A model generated the notes under the pieces. The model was not told the DNA's origin. It saw only the letters and a list, made by a program, of their open reading frames with translations, and did not search any database. A stretch of DNA of 7,029 nt from contig DTWD01000052.1 of the NCBI GenBank assembly GCA_012963185.1, forward strand, positions 1 through 7,029. Reading direction: 5' to 3'. A program made the position numbers and the translations under genes. Source of the DNA: Acidobacteriota bacterium (GTDB lineage: Bacteria > Acidobacteriota > Vicinamibacteria > Vicinamibacterales > UBA8438). This document shows, piece after piece, positions 1 through 7,029 of the stretch (positions are counted from its first letter, which is position 1; every line of letters starts with the position of its first letter).

Positions 1-489
1 CAGCTCGTGCCGTTCGGCACCCAGCTCGGAATCGGTAGCGTTGCTCTCATCGGCCTGGTCATTGGCTCCATCGGTAACACGAGCGGCCGTATCCTCTCAG
101 GCTTACTATCTGACCAGATCGGGCGTTTGAACGTGCTTCGCCTCATGGTGCTCGTGTCGGCAGTTGCCATGCCGTTGCTGTATCTCCTTGGGTCGACTGT
201 CCTCACCTTCGCCGTAGGCATCTTTGTCGTCTACTATTGCTACGGGACGTTGTTGGCTGTCTTCCCCGCAACGTCCGCCGACTTCTTCGGGACAAGGCAC
301 CTGGGCGTGAATTACGGCTTGCTGTTTCTAGCCTGGGGCGCGGGGGCGCTGGTCGCAGCGCCACTCGCCGGGCTCGTGTTCGATACGTTCGGTGATTACC
401 GTTTGGCGTTCTTTGGCGCGTCGATGCTGTCGCTCGTTGCACTCGGCGCATTGATGGTGGCCAAGAACCCGCGGCAGGCGACGGCCTAA
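1..489 (+). CDS. MFS transporter, OFA (oxalate/formate antiporter) type, C-terminal part
   Basis: The frame is open from the first base of the window (codons cag ctc gtg), so this is the last 162 residues of a gene that starts upstream; the GTG at position 7 is not a convincing start. The fragment is very hydrophobic, with about four to five membrane segments, matching the C-terminal half of a 12-segment MFS carrier. GLLSDQIGRLN (nt 100-132) resembles the MFS loop motif G-x-L-x-D-x-x-G-R. DFFGTRHLGVNYG (nt 280-318), followed by LLFLAWG, is the pattern of OFA-family carriers, which exchange or import oxalate, formate and other small carboxylates across the inner membrane. The substrate cannot be read from the sequence. 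The gene ends 6 bases before the next transporter, so the two are probably one transcript. Its GC content (about 61%) is higher than that of its neighbours. Confidence 0.85.
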   Translation, partial: QLVPFGTQLGIGSVALIGLVIGSIGNTSGRILSGLLSDQIGRLNVLRLMVLVSAVAMPLLYLLGSTVLTFAVGIFVVYYCYGTLLAVFPATSADFFGTRHLGVNYGLLFLAWGAGALVAAPLAGLVFDTFGDYRLAFFGASMLSLVALGALMVAKNPRQATA

Positions 490-495
490 GAACTC

Positions 496-1896
496 GTGCT
501 TTCCTCATCCTCAGGCGGCGTCATTAGTGTGGTCGGCGACCTGGGCGATCGGCTGTGCCGTTTCACGCAGCGATGGATTCCAGACTCCTGGGTCGTCTGT
601 ATGATTCTGACGGTTTTGGCAATCCTGCTCGCGATGCTCGGAGCCGGAGCGAGCCTCAATGCATCAATCTTGGCGTGGGGTGGTGGAATATGGGAGCTAC
701 TGGAGTTAGCGATGCAATTCTCAATTGCAATGATCGCGGCTCACGCCTGCGTCTCATCTCGACCAGTATTTCGATTTCTCGATTGGCTTGCTGATAGACC
801 AAATAAAGACAGCCCTATTCAAGCCATCGCGCTAATCGGAGCTTACTCAATGGTTACAGGGTATTTTAATTGGGCTTTGAGCGTGGTGGCCTCTGCGCTG
901 TTTGTTCCGTTCATTGCACGCCGAAATCCAAAGGCGGACATCCGAGTAATCGTCGCGGCGGCATATCTGGGTCTCGGAACCGTCTGGCATGGCGGATTGT
1001 CCGGGTCAGCGCCACTTATCCTTGCCACACCGGGAAATCCACTGCTTGAGCCTTCAAGCGGACCACCAATCATCGACCGACTCATACCAGTCACCGAGAG
1101 CCTCTTTATCCCGTTTAACCTTGTCTATCTCAGTACAATCTTTTGCCTTGCCCTAGCAACGGTTGTAATTCTTCACCCCAGACAGAACGCCCAAACGCTC
1201 ACCAGCGATGAGATCGACCGCATGCTTCCAAGCCTCCCGGAGGATAAACCAGCCACTACCCCGGCGGCCCGCATGGAGTCATTTCGCGGATGGGTGTTCC
1301 TGGCAGCGATCCTTATCGGTTATCCATTGGGATACTCGATGGTCACAAGAGGATTTGGGGCGACCTGGACAATCAATGCGTACAATGCCGTCTTCCTTGT
1401 CTCGGCGCTTCTCCTCCAAGGGCGACCGTCCAACCTAGTCCGCGCCTTTTCGAACGGTGCGCGAACAGCGTCTGGGGTCATCCTCCAGTTCCCGTTCTAC
1501 GCCGGAATTTTTGGCGTTATCAATAACACCGAGCTTGGCAGCTGGCTTGGAGGACTGTTTGTCACGTTCGCCACGACCGAAACCTTTCCACTTGTGGTGT
1601 ATGTCTACTCAGGATTTATGAATATCTTTGTGCCGTCAGCGGGCTCAAAATGGCTAATCGAAGCGCCATATCTACTACCAGCAGCAAAAGAGCTCGGTGT
1701 GTCGGCCACGACGACAGTTCTGGCGTACGCGTACGGAGACTCGACAACAAACCTGATTCAACCGTTTTGGGCGATTCCTATACTGACAGTCACGCGGTTA
1801 AAATTCGGTGACGTCCTCGGATACACCGGAATTGTAGCCATCGTCTGCGGGATTACGAGTGTAATTGCGATGTTACTGATTCCAGCAAACCTTTAG
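496..1896 (+). CDS. AtoE-like short-chain fatty acid transporter (TIGR00366-type family)
   Basis: This 466-residue integral membrane protein has roughly ten or more hydrophobic segments and a polar loop at about 226-263. It resembles E. coli AtoE along its whole length: RWIPDSW near residue 26, NWALSVV at 125, WHGGLSGSAPLILATPGNP at 164-182, QFPFYAGI at 331-338 and QPFWAIP at 422-428. AtoE-family proteins import short-chain fatty acids such as acetoacetate or butyrate. One core motif differs: residues 378-386 read FVPSAGSKW where E. coli AtoE has AVPSGGGHW, so the substrate may differ too. The GTG start at 496 has no clear Shine-Dalgarno sequence. A GTG at 529 follows an AGGCGG and would shorten the protein by 11 residues while keeping all the conserved sequence, so the start is uncertain. 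The gene lies 6 bases after an OFA-type carrier, consistent with an operon for carboxylate uptake. Confidence 0.88.
   Translation: MLSSSSGGVISVVGDLGDRLCRFTQRWIPDSWVVCMILTVLAILLAMLGAGASLNASILAWGGGIWELLELAMQFSIAMIAAHACVSSRPVFRFLDWLADRPNKDSPIQAIALIGAYSMVTGYFNWALSVVASALFVPFIARRNPKADIRVIVAAAYLGLGTVWHGGLSGSAPLILATPGNPLLEPSSGPPIIDRLIPVTESLFIPFNLVYLSTIFCLALATVVILHPRQNAQTLTSDEIDRMLPSLPEDKPATTPAARMESFRGWVFLAAILIGYPLGYSMVTRGFGATWTINAYNAVFLVSALLLQGRPSNLVRAFSNGARTASGVILQFPFYAGIFGVINNTELGSWLGGLFVTFATTETFPLVVYVYSGFMNIFVPSAGSKWLIEAPYLLPAAKELGVSATTTVLAYAYGDSTTNLIQPFWAIPILTVTRLKFGDVLGYTGIVAIVCGITSVIAMLLIPANL
513..518 (+). promoter_or_regulatory. Possible ribosome binding site for an alternative GTG start at 529
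   Basis: AGGCGG sits 10 bases before the in-frame GTG at 529, while nothing similar precedes the GTG at 496. If it is used, the AtoE-like protein starts at VVGDLGDRL, closer to the short N-terminus of E. coli AtoE. The match is modest and the spacing a little long. Confidence 0.3.
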
Positions 1897-1910
1897 GCTA
1901 ATTTGCTTGG
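1882..1910. terminator. Imperfect hairpin spanning the two convergent stop codons
   Basis: CCAGCAAA (1882-1889) can pair with TTTGCTTGG (1902-1910) with one bulged T, leaving a 12-base loop that holds both stop codons. Its place between two convergent genes would suit a bidirectional transcription stop. No T-tract follows on either strand and the stem is short, so it is at best a weak or factor-dependent terminator. Confidence 0.25.
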
Positions 1911-3781
1911 CGATCGAGAATTACCTCGATCTCATCCATAACACGATCCATGCGCGAAATGAGTGCGTCGTACGGCGCATCCGTAGCCAGGTCAATACCG
2001 TATTCTTGCAGTAGTTCATACGCATAACGTGATCCACCCGAAGACAAAACCGCCAAGTAGTCATCCCGGGCTTGCTGGTCTCCAGTCAGAAACCGTTCAG
2101 CAAACATCGTGCCGCCAGCGATTGAGGTCGCGTATTGAAAGACATAAAAATTGCGGTAAAAGTGTGGGATGAAAGCCCATTCAATGGCATACGCGGGGTC
2201 GTACGTAAGCACACCACTGTCCGAACCATGGTACTCCCGCACCAACTGCTCATAGGTCTCACTCATCCTATCGCCGGTAAGGGCTTCCCCTTGCTCAACA
2301 AGCTCATGAATCTTTAGTTCAAATTCGGCAAACATCACTTGCCGAAAAAATGTTCCACGCACCGCTTCAAGTGCGGTGCCGAGGTAAAACAGACGCTCGT
2401 TGTCAGAGATATCCTGTGCAAGCATGTGCTCCTGTAGGAGCACTTCATTGGTCGTCGATGCAATTTCAGCCGTAAATGTGGCATAACTGGATGTTTCGTA
2501 TGGGTTGGCCCGCTTCGATAACATCGTGTGAATCGCATGTCCCCATTCGTGAGCAAATGTTGATACGTCTTCGTATTCACCATTGAAATTCAGCAGGAGG
2601 TAGGGATGAACATCATAGATAGCCCCATACATGTACGCACCTGGAGCCTTCCCCTGCTGTGGATAAACATGCATCCAATCGCCCGCAAATCCTGTCTGAA
2701 GCATAGAGATGTAATCGTCACCAAGCGGCGCCGCAGACGCTAGCGACAGGATCTTCGCTTCATCAAGGTCGAACGAGCGACTCGCTGCGACCAATGTTGG
2801 ATAGATGTCGTAATAGTGCAGGTCCTCAAGACCGAGCATCCTCTGCCGCAAACGGAAATAGCGATGAAGTGACGGCAGGTGTCGATGCGCTGCATCAATC
2901 AACTTACGATAAACATCCGTCGGAATATTTGGACCGGCAAGCGCAGCATCGAGCGCCGAATCATATTTCCGCGCCGTGGCTTCAAATACATGGGCTTTGA
3001 CGTGCGTGTCCAGCGTTTGACCGAGTGTCGATTCGTAAGATTTCCATGCTTGCCAATAGGTATCGAAAACCAATTTCCGGTCACTCCGGTTCTGCGAGGC
3101 TCGATGCTTACCGTACGCTGCCTGATCCAGTCGTACATTCTCACCGGTAGAAAGCGTAACCGTTGGAAATACCATGTCCGAACTCGACAACATCGCAAAG
3201 ATTCGCTCGGGGCCCTGTCGCATCGAACTGGTTCCCGCAATAACCGACTCCGCTTCGTCCGATAGCGTGTGCGGTTCCTGTCGTAGCGTGTTTCGCACGT
3301 TAAACGCATGCTTTTCCAACCGCGGTTCAGTGTTGAGGTACTGTTCAATTACAGAAGACCCCACACTCAGTAGTTCCGGAGACACGAAACTAACCGCTTG
3401 TTCGAGCTGTGCCAACAATAAGGCTGCTTCACCACGACGCTCCTGCGCCTCGGACACGCGACGGTCTTCATCAGCTTCAAGAAACGCATAGACATAGAGT
3501 CGAACAACGTCTTTCTCGGCCTGACTGATCGCGTCAAGTGCATCCGCCAGCGTCTCCGCGCTTTCTCCAAGACGACCTTTAAAAGACGCGAGTCCAGCTA
3601 CACGTCCACCAAGTTGACTTTTTTCGCGCTGCCAAACATCAAGACTCCCGTAAATTTCGGCAAGATTCCATTCAACTTGTGGCGGAGTGTTACTCGTTGT
3701 CTGAGCGATTGTCGATGTACTCATAATCCAAACTACGCCGCTCGCGGCGAGCCACCAGCGCTTGCTTGCACTCAGGCTCAT
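1898..3781 (-). CDS. pepF: Oligoendopeptidase F, M3 family zinc metallopeptidase, exported
   Basis: This 627-residue peptidase of the M3B (PepF) family cleaves short and medium peptides. The zinc site is visible: HEWGH at 411-415 gives two histidine ligands and the catalytic E412, and E439 in TAEIAST, 28 residues after the first histidine, is the expected third ligand. IPHFYRNFYVFQYATS (538-553) is the usual C-terminal substrate-binding region (H540, Y542, Y546). The N-terminus has K7-R8, a hydrophobic stretch at about 9-20 and T-I-A before Q27, which looks like a Sec signal peptide with cleavage after A26. There is no lipobox cysteine. Well-studied PepF enzymes are cytosolic and about 600 residues long, so export is a notable difference. 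The ATG is supported by a strong GAGGAGGG five bases upstream. The gene follows acnA by 32 bases on the same strand and is probably co-transcribed; its 3' end faces the AtoE-like gene with one base between them. Confidence 0.93.
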   Translation of the reverse strand: MSLSASKRWWLAASGVVWIMSTSTIAQTTSNTPPQVEWNLAEIYGSLDVWQREKSQLGGRVAGLASFKGRLGESAETLADALDAISQAEKDVVRLYVYAFLEADEDRRVSEAQERRGEAALLLAQLEQAVSFVSPELLSVGSSVIEQYLNTEPRLEKHAFNVRNTLRQEPHTLSDEAESVIAGTSSMRQGPERIFAMLSSSDMVFPTVTLSTGENVRLDQAAYGKHRASQNRSDRKLVFDTYWQAWKSYESTLGQTLDTHVKAHVFEATARKYDSALDAALAGPNIPTDVYRKLIDAAHRHLPSLHRYFRLRQRMLGLEDLHYYDIYPTLVAASRSFDLDEAKILSLASAAPLGDDYISMLQTGFAGDWMHVYPQQGKAPGAYMYGAIYDVHPYLLLNFNGEYEDVSTFAHEWGHAIHTMLSKRANPYETSSYATFTAEIASTTNEVLLQEHMLAQDISDNERLFYLGTALEAVRGTFFRQVMFAEFELKIHELVEQGEALTGDRMSETYEQLVREYHGSDSGVLTYDPAYAIEWAFIPHFYRNFYVFQYATSIAGGTMFAERFLTGDQQARDDYLAVLSSGGSRYAYELLQEYGIDLATDAPYDALISRMDRVMDEIEVILDRQAN

Positions 3782-3786
3782 CAGCG

Positions 3787-3794
3787 CCCTCCTC
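3787..3794 (-). promoter_or_regulatory. Strong ribosome binding site of pepF
   Basis: Read on the minus strand this is GAGGAGGG, five bases before the ATG at 3781. It fixes the start that includes the signal peptide, rather than the internal ATG at residue 20. It lies in the 32-base acnA-pepF gap, which shows no clear hairpin, in keeping with co-transcription. Confidence 0.8.
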
Positions 3795-3813
3795 GAAAAA
3801 TAGACCTAACAAT

Positions 3814-6486
3814 TTACGCCGCTGCAAGTTGCCGCAAAACGTAAGGTAAGATTCCACCGTGATGGTAATAGTTCAGTTCTTCTGGAGTATCAATCCGAAC
3901 AGTCACAACGAAATCCGTCGCCGTTCCATCTTCACGCGTCACCACAACGCGAAGCTCACTCCCCGGCGAAAGACTATCGCTAATCCCGGACAAGGAAAAC
4001 GACTCTTGCCCCGTTAAACCAAGCGTCGTAGCAGTAACACCTTCCTCAAACACAAGAGGCAGTACACCCATAAACACCAAATTGCTTCTGTGAATACGCT
4101 CGAAACTCTCGGCAATCACCGCGCGGACACCAAGCAACATGGTCCCCTTAGCTGCCCAATCACGAGACGACCCTGAGCCATACTCCTTGCCAGCAATAAC
4201 GATCAAGGGCGTTCCTTCTTTTTTGTAGCGCATACCAGCGTCGTAGATCGCCATCTCTTCACCATCAGGCTGATACCTAGTCCAACCTCCCTCCGTTCCC
4301 GGGGCAAGTTGGTTACGCAACCGAATGTTGGCGAACGTGCCCCGCATCATCACTTCGTGGTTACCACGACGGCTACCGAAAGAATTAAAGTCTTTCGGGT
4401 CCACACCTCTGGACACCAGATACTTTCCAGCCGGTCCGTCTGCCGGTATCGCACCAGCAGGTGAAATATGGTCGGTCGTCACGCTATCACCGAGCAGAGC
4501 AAGAACCCGTGCACCCGTTATATCCGTGGGCCGTATGGGATCCGCCGTCATGCCATCGAAAAACGGCGGGGTCTGAACGTATGTTGAATCAGATTTCCAC
4601 GAAAACAGTTTACCCGTCGGCGCTGCAAGGTCTTGCCAACGTTCGTCGCCGTCGAAAACGCTGCTGTATTTTTCAATGAATTGGTCTGTTCGAACTGCAG
4701 CACTCATCGCCTCCTGCACCTCTTGCGAAGACGGCCATAGATCCTTCAAGAACACGTCATGACCTGCCGTATCTTTGCCAAGTGGCTCTGTCGTTAAATC
4801 CGTCGTCATGCGACCGGCCAGCGCATACGCGACCACGAGCGGGGGTGAAGCAAGATAATTGGCACGTACAAGCGACTGGATGCGTCCTTCAAAATTCCTA
4901 TTACCACTCAACACAGATGTAACAACCAAGTCACGCCGTTGAATTTCTGCTGCGACGTCCTCTGGCAACGGGCCACTGTTACCAATACACGTCGTGCAGC
5001 CATAACCAACAAGTCCGAACCCGAGCGAAGCAAGCGGTTCAAGTAACCCGGCAGCAGTAAGATACTCAGTCACCACCATTGACCCTGGAGCCAAGCTAGT
5101 TTTGACCCAAGGCTTGGGTTTCAATCCACAGGCCACAGCCTTCTGAGCCACAAGCCCAGCAGCGATCATCACACTTGGATTCGACGTATTCGTACAACTT
5201 GTAATAGCCGCAATAACAACTGCACCATCTTCCAGTTCCGCCCCAGTGTCAGATGCAGCCTCACCCTTCGAAACTGGCGCGCTATGGCCCGCAGACAAAT
5301 CGTCCAACACCTTCTTAAACCGTTCCTTAGCCTGATGAAGGGATACACGATCCTGTGGACGCTTTGGACCCGCGATGCACGGCACGACCGTAGACAGATC
5401 GAGCTGAATGATGTCGCTATAAAGCGGTGCCTCTCCGCCAGTCCCAAAAAGTCCCTGCGCTTTAGCGTACGCCTCCACCAAGCGCGTTTGCGAATCGTCA
5501 CGTCCCGTTAAACGAAGATAATCAAGCGTCATCTGATCAATTGGACAAACCGCTACGGTCGAACCGTATTCCGGAGACATGTTGCCAAGGGTCGCCCGAT
5601 CCGGCAGCGTCAATGACGACAGTCCATCACCGAAAAACTCGACAAACTTTGCAACAACGCCGTATTGGCGAAGACGTTCCGTAATCGTCAATACAAGGTC
5701 CGTCGCTGTAGTTCCCTCTGGAAGCCTTCCGGAAAGCTGGAATCCTATTACTTCCGGAATGAGCATCGATATCGGTTGGCCGAGCATGGCGGCTTCCGCT
5801 TCAATGCCTCCTACACCCCATCCGACCACTCCGAGCCCATTCACCATCGTCGTATGCGAATCCGTACCGACCAAAGTATCGGGATAAGCCACTGTTGAAC
5901 CGTCAGTAGTGTCTCGGCAAACAACACGCGCCAAGTATTCGACGTTGATTTGGTGAACAATGCCGGTATCGGGAGGTACCACTCGAAAATTATTAAATGC
6001 TTCTTGTCCCCATTTAAGGAACGAATAACGCTCTCGGTTACGCGAGAACTCAAGTTGTGCATTCAACTCGAACGCATTCGAGACGCCAAAATGATCAACT
6101 TGTACCGAGTGGTCAATAACCAGTTCGGCCGGCTGTACTGGATTCACAAGATTCGCATCTCCACCAAGCCGCACAACCCCATCGCGCATCGCCGCGAGAT
6201 CAACGACTACCGGCACACCGGTAAAGTCCTGCAGGAGCACTCTCGCCGGCATAAAAGCAATCTCTTTGGAAACACCGGGTTTCCAACGAGCTAATGCCTC
6301 GATGTCATCGGCCTTGACCGAATTCCCATCTTCTCGACGTAGCATGTTTTCAAGCAGGATTTTCAGGGAATACGGTAAGCGTCCCACGTCCGGATAACCT
6401 GATTCCTCTAGCTTCTTTAGACTAAATATTTCGACGTCGCCATCGACATCGAAAGATTGCTTGGTATTAAAAGAATTTGTACTCAT
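3814..6486 (-). CDS. acnA: Aconitate hydratase A (aconitase, AcnA/IRP1 type)
   Basis: At 890 residues this matches the usual AcnA length (E. coli about 891). The enzyme isomerises citrate to isocitrate through cis-aconitate in the TCA and glyoxylate cycles, in the cytoplasm. The three 4Fe-4S cysteines are present: C431 in ITSCTNTSN, and C497 and C500 in [12 protein letters not shown]. Other signatures are [13 protein letters not shown] (207-219, with D209 and H211), GNRNFEGR (528-535), [13 protein letters not shown] (666-678), [11 protein letters not shown] (703-713) and the swivel-domain segment [15 protein letters not shown] (767-781, with S773, S774 and R775). Nothing is truncated or missing. 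AcnA-type apo-proteins can bind mRNA in some bacteria, but nothing here shows that. No Shine-Dalgarno sequence precedes the ATG, and a promoter placed so that transcription starts at the ATG suggests a leaderless message. pepF follows in the same direction; nfo diverges upstream. Confidence 0.98.
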   Translation of the reverse strand: MSTNSFNTKQSFDVDGDVEIFSLKKLEESGYPDVGRLPYSLKILLENMLRREDGNSVKADDIEALARWKPGVSKEIAFMPARVLLQDFTGVPVVVDLAAMRDGVVRLGGDANLVNPVQPAELVIDHSVQVDHFGVSNAFELNAQLEFSRNRERYSFLKWGQEAFNNFRVVPPDTGIVHQINVEYLARVVCRDTTDGSTVAYPDTLVGTDSHTTMVNGLGVVGWGVGGIEAEAAMLGQPISMLIPEVIGFQLSGRLPEGTTATDLVLTITERLRQYGVVAKFVEFFGDGLSSLTLPDRATLGNMSPEYGSTVAVCPIDQMTLDYLRLTGRDDSQTRLVEAYAKAQGLFGTGGEAPLYSDIIQLDLSTVVPCIAGPKRPQDRVSLHQAKERFKKVLDDLSAGHSAPVSKGEAASDTGAELEDGAVVIAAITSCTNTSNPSVMIAAGLVAQKAVACGLKPKPWVKTSLAPGSMVVTEYLTAAGLLEPLASLGFGLVGYGCTTCIGNSGPLPEDVAAEIQRRDLVVTSVLSGNRNFEGRIQSLVRANYLASPPLVVAYALAGRMTTDLTTEPLGKDTAGHDVFLKDLWPSSQEVQEAMSAAVRTDQFIEKYSSVFDGDERWQDLAAPTGKLFSWKSDSTYVQTPPFFDGMTADPIRPTDITGARVLALLGDSVTTDHISPAGAIPADGPAGKYLVSRGVDPKDFNSFGSRRGNHEVMMRGTFANIRLRNQLAPGTEGGWTRYQPDGEEMAIYDAGMRYKKEGTPLIVIAGKEYGSGSSRDWAAKGTMLLGVRAVIAESFERIHRSNLVFMGVLPLVFEEGVTATTLGLTGQESFSLSGISDSLSPGSELRVVVTREDGTATDFVVTVRIDTPEELNYYHHGGILPYVLRQLAAA

Positions 6487-6493
6487 AAGTTTA

Positions 6494-6521
6494 AGAATAG
6501 CTACGATATATGAAACATCAA
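6494..6521 (-). promoter_or_regulatory. Candidate acnA promoter, predicted leaderless
   Basis: On the minus strand, TTGATG (6521-6516) and TATTCT (6499-6494) are separated by 16 bases. Each matches four of six positions of the sigma-70 consensus. The -10 element ends 7 bases before the acnA ATG, so the transcript would begin at or beside the A of the start codon. The -35 hexamer lies inside the inverted repeat 6511-6531. Confidence 0.45.
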
Positions 6522-6531
6522 TGATCTTTCA
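6511..6531. promoter_or_regulatory. Operator-like 21-base inverted repeat in the acnA-nfo divergent region
   Basis: The left arm TGAAACATCA (6511-6520) and the right arm TGATCTTTCA (6522-6531) are reverse complements at 9 of 10 positions around one central A. The only mismatch is 6516 against 6526. With a one-base centre it cannot form a stable RNA hairpin along its full length, so a binding site for a dimeric regulator is more likely. It covers the predicted -35 of acnA and lies about 50-70 bases before the nfo start. I do not recognise it as a canonical SoxR, Fur, IscR or FNR site. Confidence 0.5.
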
Positions 6532-6556
6532 CCACTGGCCCATGCCGCAAGCCACT

Positions 6557-6562
6557 TACAAT
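6557..6562 (+). promoter_or_regulatory. Possible -10 element of the nfo promoter
   Basis: TACAAT matches TATAAT at five of six positions and ends 20 bases before the nfo ATG. No good -35 hexamer is found 16-18 bases upstream (the sequence there is around ACTGGC), and there is no extended -10 TG. If it is real, it may need an activator; the inverted repeat 6511-6531 lies 25 bases upstream. Confidence 0.3.
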
Positions 6563-6582
6563 ATTCGCTCAAATACCTTGTC

Positions 6583-7029
6583 ATGATCGGACCACGACTC
6601 GGCGCTCACTTGTCCATCGCCGGAGGTATCACGCGCGCTATCGATCGGGCAGAAGCGACAGGCTGCGAATCGTTACAAATCTTTACAAAAAATTCGAACC
6701 AATGGCGTGGTCGTCCACTCGACGATAAAGACATCGCAGAGTTTAGAGCGCGTATTACCCGCCTCAACCTTTCGACTGTATCGCATGCCAGCTATCTCAT
6801 CAATCTTGCTGCTCCGGATAAAACACTCAGAGAAAAATCAATTGCCGCATTAGAAGACGAGCTCGCCCGTGGCGATCAACTCGGTCTTGCAGGTGTTGTT
6901 CTCCACCCAGGTGCCTACACTACGAGCACGGAGACTGATGGAATAAAGCGCATCGCCGAAGGCATCGCCACAGCACAATTCCGGCAATCGGGACCAACGC
7001 CCCTACTTTTAGAACACACCGCGGGCCAA
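6583..7029 (+). CDS. nfo: Endonuclease IV (deoxyribonuclease IV), N-terminal part
   Basis: The first 149 residues are present, about half of a protein normally near 280 residues; the frame is still open at the window end. Endonuclease IV cuts the DNA backbone 5' of abasic sites and trims blocked 3' ends in base excision repair, using three zinc ions in a TIM barrel. The N-terminus LGAHLSIAGGI (6-16) and IFTKNSNQW (33-41) are family hallmarks. Three of the nine metal ligands of E. coli Nfo fall inside the fragment and all are conserved, shifted by one: H68 in SHASYLINLA, H108 in LHPG and E144 in LLLEHTAGQ. E. coli has ENTAGQ at the last site, a small difference. The ATG at 6583 puts LGAH at the expected distance from the start; upstream codons are open but unlike the family. 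No Shine-Dalgarno sequence is visible. The gene diverges from acnA across 96 bases. Confidence 0.95.
   Translation, partial: MIGPRLGAHLSIAGGITRAIDRAEATGCESLQIFTKNSNQWRGRPLDDKDIAEFRARITRLNLSTVSHASYLINLAAPDKTLREKSIAALEDELARGDQLGLAGVVLHPGAYTTSTETDGIKRIAEGIATAQFRQSGPTPLLLEHTAGQ

Noticed and set aside
7..9. GTG at position 7 as the start of the MFS gene
   Set aside because: The frame continues to the window edge and the protein lacks the first half of an MFS carrier, so the real start is upstream.
203..508. A 101-codon minus-strand open frame antisense to the MFS gene
   Set aside because: It is an Arg-rich shadow of a GC-rich gene with no motif, and it overlaps the start of the next real gene.
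843..1094. An 83-codon minus-strand open frame inside the AtoE-like gene
   Set aside because: It is antisense to the conserved WHGGLSGSAP region and has no independent coding evidence.
2879..3265. A 128-codon plus-strand open frame antisense to pepF
   Set aside because: Its composition is biased as expected for an antisense shadow, and it has no RBS or family resemblance.
2899..3348. A 149-codon minus-strand open frame inside pepF
   Set aside because: It lies wholly inside pepF in another frame, is rich in Arg, Thr and Ser without any recognisable motif, and pepF is clearly the coding frame there.
3782..3813. A terminator or promoter between acnA and pepF
   Set aside because: The 32-base gap holds the pepF ribosome binding site but no stem-loop and no convincing -10/-35 pair.
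5950..6294. A 114-codon plus-strand open frame antisense to acnA
   Set aside because: It is fully inside the conserved N-terminal part of acnA, where the aconitase frame is unambiguous; it shows no domain.
6511..6531. The inverted repeat as an RNA hairpin or terminator
   Set aside because: Its arms are separated by only one base and no T-tract follows, so DNA-level binding is a better explanation.

Overview
This is a bacterial chromosomal segment of dense, ordinary-looking metabolic genes. There are five genes, of which the first and last are cut by the window edges. I see no mobile element, CRISPR array, tRNA or rRNA, and no obvious new multi-gene system. The organism is a heterotrophic bacterium, probably with a Gram-negative type envelope, because the peptidase carries a signal peptide. 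Base composition is mid-range: about 52% GC in sampled lines of the second gene and 61% in the first 480 bases. The phylum cannot be fixed from this window. An Acidobacteriota-like lineage is only a weak guess.

Layout. Positions 1-1896 hold two plus-strand transporter genes 6 bases apart: the C-terminal part of an OFA-type (oxalate/formate) MFS carrier, then a 466-residue AtoE-like short-chain fatty acid transporter. They meet a minus-strand pair head-on with one base between the two stop codons. The pair is acnA (aconitase A, 3814-6486) followed after 32 bases by pepF (M3 oligoendopeptidase F, 1898-3781), the latter with a signal peptide. To the right, a 96-base divergent region (6487-6582) separates acnA from nfo (endonuclease IV, from 6583, cut by the window end).

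How the genes fit together. The transporter pair probably takes up small carboxylates. The exported peptidase would turn peptides into smaller usable ones, and aconitase runs the citrate-to-isocitrate step of the TCA cycle. Endonuclease IV belongs to base excision repair. In E. coli, acnA and nfo both belong to the SoxRS superoxide regulon, so their divergent arrangement around one control region is suggestive.

The most interesting signal lies in that region: a near-perfect 21-base inverted repeat (6511-6531, 9 of 10 arm positions paired) that covers the likely -35 element of acnA. The predicted acnA promoter would also start transcription at or next to the A of the ATG, giving a leaderless mRNA. 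This fits the lack of a Shine-Dalgarno sequence before acnA, whereas downstream pepF has a strong one.
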